64,000 bases of DNA, taken from positions 15,158,834 to 15,222,833 of the forward strand of contig CM036199.1 in NCBI GenBank assembly GCA_020631735.1, written 5' to 3'. Of this stretch, positions 57,999 through 64,000 are shown piece after piece; the first letter of the stretch is position 1, and each line of letters begins with the position of its first letter. The translations under genes and the position numbers were made by a program. Source of the stretch: Saccharum officinarum. Lineage: Eukaryota; Streptophyta; Magnoliopsida; Poales; Poaceae. The notes under the pieces are model-generated. The model had not been told where the DNA came from, ran no database searches, and saw nothing but the letters and a program-made list of their open reading frames with translations.

Positions 57999-58595
57999 AT
58001 GGCGTCGTCGCCGGCGGATGGCAAGGGCGGCGCAATGATGAGCGCCGGCGCCGTGTGCTGCATGTGCGGCGACCACGGCCTGGCGGACGAGCTGTTCCGG
58101 TGCAGGTGCTGCCGCACCCGGCTGCAGCACAGGTACTGCAGCGACCTGTACCCGAGGGCGGCCGCATACAGGCGCTGCAACTGGTGCCTGCGAGCGCCGG
58201 TGTCGTCCGACCAACAGGGCGGGCGAGTTGCTGCGGCGGCGGCGGCGTCTAATAATAACAACAAGCACGAGGAGAAGCGGAAGACGACCGCGTCGGCGTC
58301 GGCGTCGGACGAGGAGCGGCGGCAGCGCCACGAGGGGTACTGCTCCCCGATGAGGAGGTCGCGGTCGCCGACCGCGGAGCTCGGCCACCACCCGGTGAAG
58401 AAGAAGCACAGGGCCGAGGAGAAGACGACGCCGCAGCCGACGGCAGCCGCGGGAAAGAAGGAGATGGTTATTAGCACTGATGCCAGCGGCGGCAGCGGCA
58501 AGGACGAGGGGGCGATGAGGGCGGGGACGAAGGCGCGGATGAGCAGGGTCAGGGTGCGGCGGTACAAGCTCCTGGCTGAGGTCATCAGCTGCTAA
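57999..58595 (+). CDS. small PHD-type zinc-finger protein
   Basis: Single exon, 198 codons. The ATG at 57999 (GCGCCATGGCG) is in strong context. Zinc ligands Cys20/23, Cys35/38, His44/Cys47 and Cys60/63 give a C4-H-C3 PHD-like pattern (VCCMCGDHGLADELFRCRCC ... HRYCSDLY ... CNWC). A low-complexity middle follows with Ala and Asn runs, Glu/Lys/Arg stretches and an NLS-like KKKHR. The C-terminus, SRVRVRRYKLLAEVISC, is reminiscent of the conserved tail of an uncharacterised plant family that pairs this finger with it (from memory). The Trp in CNWC suits a PHD. The frame is intact, with TATA and poly(A) signals. Likely nuclear; function unknown. Confidence 0.85.
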   Translation: MASSPADGKGGAMMSAGAVCCMCGDHGLADELFRCRCCRTRLQHRYCSDLYPRAAAYRRCNWCLRAPVSSDQQGGRVAAAAAASNNNNKHEEKRKTTASASASDEERRQRHEGYCSPMRRSRSPTAELGHHPVKKKHRAEEKTTPQPTAAAGKKEMVISTDASGGSGKDEGAMRAGTKARMSRVRVRRYKLLAEVISC

Positions 58596-58629
58596 TTAAG
58601 CTACTCCTACCGACAAATTAGCATCGAGA

Positions 58630-58635
58630 AATAAA
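58630..58635 (+). terminator. poly(A) signal of the PHD-type gene
   Basis: AATAAA 35 bases after the stop codon (followed by TAATC); close for a plant signal, so a later site may also be used. Confidence 0.4.
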
Positions 58636-58993
58636 TAATCATGTACAGGAAGACGATGAACGAATGGTCGGTCGATGTGTACATACACCGATAGAGTTTG
58701 TACGTAATAACAAGCAGCATGCATGTATCGTGCACGGTGCTGCTGCTATAGTGAGTGGACAAGTTTAGAGTTGCCCTATTCGGAAAGTCACGAGTCACTG
58801 TATTACCGTCGTGTTTGGGGGCAGCTGATCCTGTGTCCGATTTCAGTGAGAAAAAGCGATTCTCGTCCCTTTACAATGGACGGGCTCCTATGGAGGCGCT
58901 TAGAGGGGGTGCGAGAAAATTTATGTCAGCAAGCGTCTCTACGGGAGCTAAACCTACAATGGAAAATTCATTTTAAGGGCGCTTAAATTGTCA

Positions 58994-59233
58994 GGCTGTG
59001 TTCACTTGACATGCGAACCCAAAATATTTTCTCTTCCATCCATCACATCGAATCTTTGAACACATGCATGAAACATTAAATGTAGGTAAAAAAATAACTA
59101 ATTGCATAGTTTGTCTGTAAAGTTCGAGACGAATCTTTTGAGTCTAATTAATCATGGTTGGACAAGTTTTACCAAATAACAACGAAAAGTGCTACAATAA
59201 CTTTTCACCCAATTTTTCTCAACTAAACACACC
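58994..59233. mobile_element. MITE, family A
   Basis: GGCTGTGTTCACTTGAC at the left, CAACTAAACACACCC at the right. The interior has CATCACATCGAATCTTTGAA and TTGAGTCTAATTAATCATGG. Confidence 0.75.
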
Positions 59234-59322
59234 CTCAGGTTAATTTAAGAGCTTGTTTTAAGCATCTTTTTTTCCTACAATGCCAATGCCATCTGAGACA
59301 GTCAACTACCTACTACTGCTAC

Positions 59323-59598
59323 TAGGGATGAAAACGGTACGGATATTTTCCGACCGTATTCGAGACCGAATTCGTTTAGAGAGGTTTTAATCCGTCCGTA
59401 TCCGAGTCCGGATATTTAACATCCGATACCGTATTCGTATCCGAATATTTAAATCACATATTTATGATGTCGGTATCCAATCGTATTCTATCCGACATTT
59501 TTTATACTATCCGTATTCGAATCCGAATCCGGACATAAATATGAAAACAAATACGATATCAGTGATATCCGTCCGTATCCGATCCGTTTTCATCCCTA
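59323..59598. mobile_element. hAT-like MITE with TAGGGATGAAAACGG termini
   Basis: Left TAGGGATGAAAACGGTACGG, right CCGTTTTCATCCCTA, inverted. The interior is full of TCCGTATCCGA / TCGGATACGG-type repeats. This is a well-known grass MITE type; flanks are CTA-rich so the duplication is ambiguous. Confidence 0.8.
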
Positions 59599-60731
59599 AC
59601 TACTACTACTGCTGCTGTGTCGTCTTCTACCATCTTCTCCCATTCCTTCCTCTTCGTGTTGCTTTAATTGCATCGTGAGTTCGTGACTCATTCCCAAAAT
59701 ACAAATCTAGCCCAGCTGCTCAGGCCTCAGGGTCGAGCGGTTGAAGGTGAGCTCGGATGCCCCGGGCTGTAGCGGCGCGGAGTCGTGGCTGAAATGAAAT
59801 TTTCCAAACAGGGTCTCTACGTCCAAAATGCTTGTTCCGGATTCCGAAATCAAAGATCACGCACGACCAGCAAACATTGAACTCAAAATAAACGTCGTCT
59901 ATATAGTTAGTTGCTCCCCATTTAGCTATTACTTGATCAGAATGCTCACCTAGCTACGCGCGGAATTTCCACACAAGCCCGTGCGCAAACCGAGCTTTAT
60001 GTATCATGTTAGGGCAATGGTACCTTACTTGCTTTACTTACAAGAAAACAATATACCTCAAACAAATCTAAGCCATTAAATTTTTTTGTTTAGATTTTTT
60101 AAGTCAATTAACCTAAGAAAAGAAATAAAATATTCCTAAATCTCCTCATCACGGTACGAGCGAGCGCGCGGCCCCTTCCTTTGGTGTGCACCAAAGACGT
60201 AATCAAGTTTGTTGCAATGAATATATGCCCAAATAAATAAATTAAGCATGGTAATAATTCAACATTCATTTGCGTTCACGGACTTGAAGCCATTTAAAGT
60301 TTCTAGTCTAGCCTACATTTCTCTAATGGAGATATGCATCATTTTTAGTGAAGTTTTGATTCAATATGATAATATGAGAATTATCTTGGTGACAAACAAA
60401 CGTGAAGTTTCACGTACATTGGACACATACGCACGTAAAGTTCCACGTACATTGGGCACGGTTACGTGCATAAAAAAATAGGATTTATACTATTAAGTTA
60501 TGGCATGTTCAAGTTGCAAAAATTAAAAGATTTACCCCCCCCCCCACACACACACACATATATATATAACTTTCTTTGTTTATTCTATTTTACATAATTT
60601 AAAATTAAATAAACATACATTGCACCTATTATCTGTAGTAAGTAATGGATAATTCTAATCATCCGACCTAATTAAACGGAATGACTTCATTTGAGAGTAA
60701 ACTCGTCATTTCGAGGTTCGTGCTAGAGAGG
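59599..60731. other. no recognisable gene
   Basis: AT-rich. A C run followed by CA and TA dinucleotides lies at about 60535-60570. A short repeat of CGTACATTGGRCACR is seen near 60412-60460. Confidence 0.5.
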
Positions 60732-60733
60732 TA

Positions 60734-60991
60734 CTCCCTCCGTCCCAGAATAAATGATGTTATGGTATGTGTGCAGGTTAAACTTTCTCAACTTTGATTA
60801 GGTTTATACAAAATACATGCAACATTTATATCTCCAAATAAGTTTATTATAAAAGTATATTCAACGATCTATCTAATGATACTAATTATGTATTATAAAT
60901 ATTAATGTTCTTTTTATATATAATTGGTTAAAGTTTTAAAAAGCTGACTTCTCGGCAAGCGAGAATGACTTCTATTTTGGGACAGATGGAG
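60734..60991. mobile_element. Stowaway MITE, 258 bp
   Basis: CTCCCTCCGTCCCAGAATA at the left; its inverted copy TATTTTGGGACAGATGGAG at the right. TA target duplications are at 60732-60733 and 60992-60993. Confidence 0.9.
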
Positions 60992-61034
60992 TAGATAGAA
61001 ATAATCACAAGAACCCAGGAACAGTTGAATACTA

Positions 61035-61274
61035 GCCCTCGTTTAGATTGAAGATTTTTTCAACCTGATGAATAGTATCACTTTCGTCTTATTTGACAAA
61101 TATTGTCCAATCGTAGACCAACTAGGCTCAAAAGATTCATCTCGTGATTTTGAACTAAACTGTGTAATTAGATATTTTTTTTACCTACATTTAGTACTCC
61201 ATGCAAGCGGCTAAAAATTGATGTGATGGAAAGAGAGTGAAAAAACTTGGAATTTTGAGTGATCTAAACATGGG
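61035..61274. mobile_element. MITE, family A (reverse orientation, diverged)
   Basis: GCCCTCGTTTAGATTG at the left, GATCTAAACATGGGG at the right. The interior has ACCAACTAGGCTCAAAAG and TTTACCTACATTTAG. Confidence 0.7.
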
Positions 61275-63409
61275 GTAGGTTCGTTTCCGGTGGCGTACGT
61301 ATGTGTACGTGTGGACAACTGAAGAGCTGAACAACCGGATCGGCGTGCACGCAGGACCGTGTACGTACTACTGGGCACTGGGGGCGGCTGTTACCTGCTG
61401 GGGGCGCTGCCCCTGCCCCCACACGGGAAACCGACGACGGAAACGCGCTGCTGGGGGTGAGGTGCTTCCGCGATCTTTCTCCAGAGAATCATTCCGGCAG
61501 TTCGCACTTCGCAGGTAGGCAGCAGCTGGCGCCGTGCGAGCTAGCTAGCTATCGGCTATCTCAACGCAGTGCCAGCTCGTATAGGATCTCGGTATAGATC
61601 GCATCGGCGACCGGCAGTTGGCATCGGCGCACGGCTGGAGCGCCGCACCGCATGGGACCGACTTCCTTGACCGGAATACGGTGGCGATCACGAGGTTTGG
61701 TTGGTGGAACGAATGATAGGCTAGCTCTAGGCCGTGTACGAGAGCAGCAGCGTGCAGTTAGCTCGGCGATCTTGTCGCGCAGAGCTGGGCCGACTGCCGA
61801 GATCCTCCGTGCCTTTTGCTTCCGTTGTAAACAGTAGCAGCCAGGTCGATGCAGCGCGATTCCATGGCGATCTGCCCGGATTCGCAAATGCTCATTGGCC
61901 AGAGCGTTTGCTGTGCATTTGCTGTGCAAGGCAGTTGGGAGACGGTGGGCCGTACGTGGGCACAGAGATGGGCTTCAAGTTCTGTTCTTGGGCTAGCAAC
62001 AGACGACCTGTGGAGTGGGCGGGCCCATGGACGTAAACCATCAGTTGTAGATGTGTTCGTTCCATTTTGCCAGCATACACTCGGACCAGCCAGACGCCCT
62101 GCCAGGGCTTCCATTAAGAGGTACTGTTGTAGTTCAAACACCCAACTGCAGCGCAGGAGGCAGGATGCAAGAATAGCAAATCTCTTATCCTGCATAGCAC
62201 CTTTTGAATGCTGCCAATTTTGAACTCATGGTAGCAAAATACTCCATAACACACATATCGTGTCGTCCTATTCTTCAACATTGAACGCGGTTGGTATCTT
62301 GGTCACAAAATTTGTTCACGCATAGAGGTTGTGGCTAGGGGGTTGCTCTTGCACCACGGTTTTATTCAAGTTATTAAGAGCGTGTAGGATAGGTAATCAG
62401 AGGGGTTGAATGATTGCGGAAGCTAAATAATCACCTAAAATAATTCTAACATATTCTCAGAGTCACGAGACAGTATATTGGTATGTTGTAAAAACGTTGT
62501 GGACCCTAAACTGTTATTCCGATTCATCTCAAACCTAGAGAGTCACTAGATAAAACGCTTGAACTAACACAATAAGAATCACGTCAAGTGGATCTCTAAT
62601 TCTCTAGATTAGGAGATATTATAAAATCATAATAATATTACTATCTTAGAAACAAGACGGAAATTATTTTGGTAGATTTTCAAGATTAAATCAAAGGGTC
62701 AGCTAATTATTCATGCCGATAAACAAATAACAAAGCTTCAACGCTAGCTACTGACACATTCGAGACAACAAGCAACCACTAGGAATAAACAACTATCAAG
62801 CATAGGCAAGCATCTCGTACTTTAATAATCCCAAGCCCTTGCTATCACATCAATCGGAAACAAACATGATTTTATGGACACAGAAGATTTCAAACCTTGA
62901 TCTTCATTACTTGAACATGTTTACAGAATATATCATACCAACATATGAAAATTCTCCTGAGGTCATATAAATTAAATATAGTTTCTCTTGCTCTCTCTCT
63001 CAGTCTCAGTCTCTCTCTATATCAATAAAACCGTTGGCCAAAGAAACACGTTCGCATATCTCAGAGATCTGGCTTCTCGTCTTCTCACCTTAATGTCTAC
63101 TGTACGGGAACCTTTTTATTCACATCTGTTTAAGTCCTCACATACTGTTGCACATGATCCTTCTTTTCTTTATTCAACTCGAACACATGCTGCACATACA
63201 TTCAGCCAAGTAGCTAATAAACAAACGTATATATGTATGCAGTTCGTGCGTAGTTCGTGCACGGGCTTAATCATCTGTTCCCTAGGGGAGCAGGGGGCAC
63301 ACGATGCGGTGGGAGTTTATATTACTCCGCATAGAAACGAAAAAGGCATTAGACCATGCCATTTGTTTAGTGCCGCAGCTAATCGCCATCGGATGGCAAG
63401 CCCACCCCG
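61275..63409. other. no recognisable gene; possible LTR remnant
   Basis: 61300-62225 has moderate GC and overlapping ORFs (for example 61849-62223, plus) with no known domain. At about 62388-62460 the sequence, read on the minus strand, resembles the ...CATTCAACCCCTCTGATTACC end of a copia LTR, but no partner terminus was found. A CT run lies at 62985-63016. Confidence 0.4.
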
Positions 63410-64000
63410 TTGGAACAAGCTTTGGTTCGTTTTGGTTACTCCTATGATCGTGACACCCTCGTCGCGAAAAGTCCGCATCCTTATGGGGATGTCATGGTGT
63501 CCTTCTGCAAGCACAATGAGGGTCGCAACTGGAGGCGAGCCGTCTTCAACCAAGAGTGCTGGTTACTGATTCTAGGTCTGCCCAATGGTTATTGGACTGA
63601 GAGACATATTCATAGCATCGTTGGGGATTTTGCAAGAGTTCAGAGATGGGTTGCTGATGACCGTTTTCGTAGCAAACTGCTCATCCGTGTTAGAGTATCT
63701 GATTTGGAAAAGGTGCCCCAATTCATAGTTTATGCAGGCCCAGATTCGGTTGATGGTCCATCTTGGACATTGCAGTGTGAAGTCATGCAACCTCATCAGG
63801 TTCAGCAGGGGTCACCAATCGAGGACCCAGTGCCAGGAGACATTGATATGGAAGCTGGAGTTCCATTTGACTTCTTTGGCCTTGGCCAACCTGTTAATGG
63901 GCTCAATGATCAGGGAGACCAGGGGGACAATCAACAGCAGGGGGCTTGAGATCCATGGCCAATGGAACTTCCGGCCCAGCAGCAGCCCGCCCAAAATAAC
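63410..64000 (+). pseudogene. plant transposon-associated protein fragment, edge of window
   Basis: The open frame from about 63410 (no ATG; stops upstream) reads ALVRFGYSYDRDTLV, VFNQECWLLILGLPNGYWTE, LLIRVRVSDLEKVPQFIVY and an acidic Gln-rich end. A TGA at 63947-63949 follows, after which the same frame goes on with DPWPMELPAQQQPAQN to the edge. The wording resembles a large family of grass proteins seen in retroelement-rich DNA, with a DPWP motif after this block (recognised from memory; the family name is uncertain). The lack of a start and the in-frame stop indicate a broken copy. Confidence 0.5.

Noticed and set aside
61561..62223. Protein gene on either strand
   Set aside because: Overlapping ORFs on both strands, no domain, no convincing splice or promoter signals.

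Overview
This window reads as nuclear DNA of a grass, most likely of the Andropogoneae (sorghum, sugarcane, Miscanthus and relatives). That placement is an inference. It rests on plant introns in the recognisable genes, layered LTR retrotransposons, a CACTA element with the subterminal CTTTGCCGACTGC motif typical of grasses, and many copies of short MITEs common in grass gene space. A run of 100 Ns (28579-28678) marks an assembly gap. Mobile DNA dominates; two ordinary host genes can be defended.

Layout. 1-10248 (minus): the 5' part of a Ty3/gypsy chromovirus-like retrotransposon with a long LTR, a primer-binding site, an extra ORF upstream of gag, gag-protease, and pol running off the left edge. 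10249-13161: truncated LTR of a second element. 13329-16273: hAT-like material with a broken transposase and an exon-intron fragment of an ABCB transporter, itself hit by a MITE. 16274-22506: gene-poor DNA full of MITEs. About 22620-27087: a Mutator-like element joining a MURA-type transposase to a plant mobile domain (PMD). It is broken at 27088 by an LTR that runs into the gap. 31810-37860 (+): a six-exon RBP45/RBP47-type RNA-binding protein gene. 38011-45874 (minus): a complete but decayed Ty1-copia element with perfect target-site duplications (TSDs), carrying a nested solo LTR. 47590-48230: Ty3 integrase relic. 48624-56055: an end-to-end CACTA transposon with a broken transposase. 57814-58635 (+): a small PHD-type zinc-finger gene. 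63410-64000: the start of another transposon-associated coding region.

The most striking item is the extra ORF of the first retrotransposon (3996-4619, minus). Its predicted protein begins, after the initiator Met, with a near copy of the histone H3 N-terminal tail (18 of 21 residues identical). A long coiled coil and a very acidic C-terminus follow. Both this ORF and gag start exactly at an AG that looks like a 3' splice site, so alternative splicing from one leader could choose between the H3-like protein and Gag-Pol. The element type (chromovirus-like, a group whose integrases often read histone marks) makes chromatin mimicry a natural hypothesis. It is not demonstrated here.
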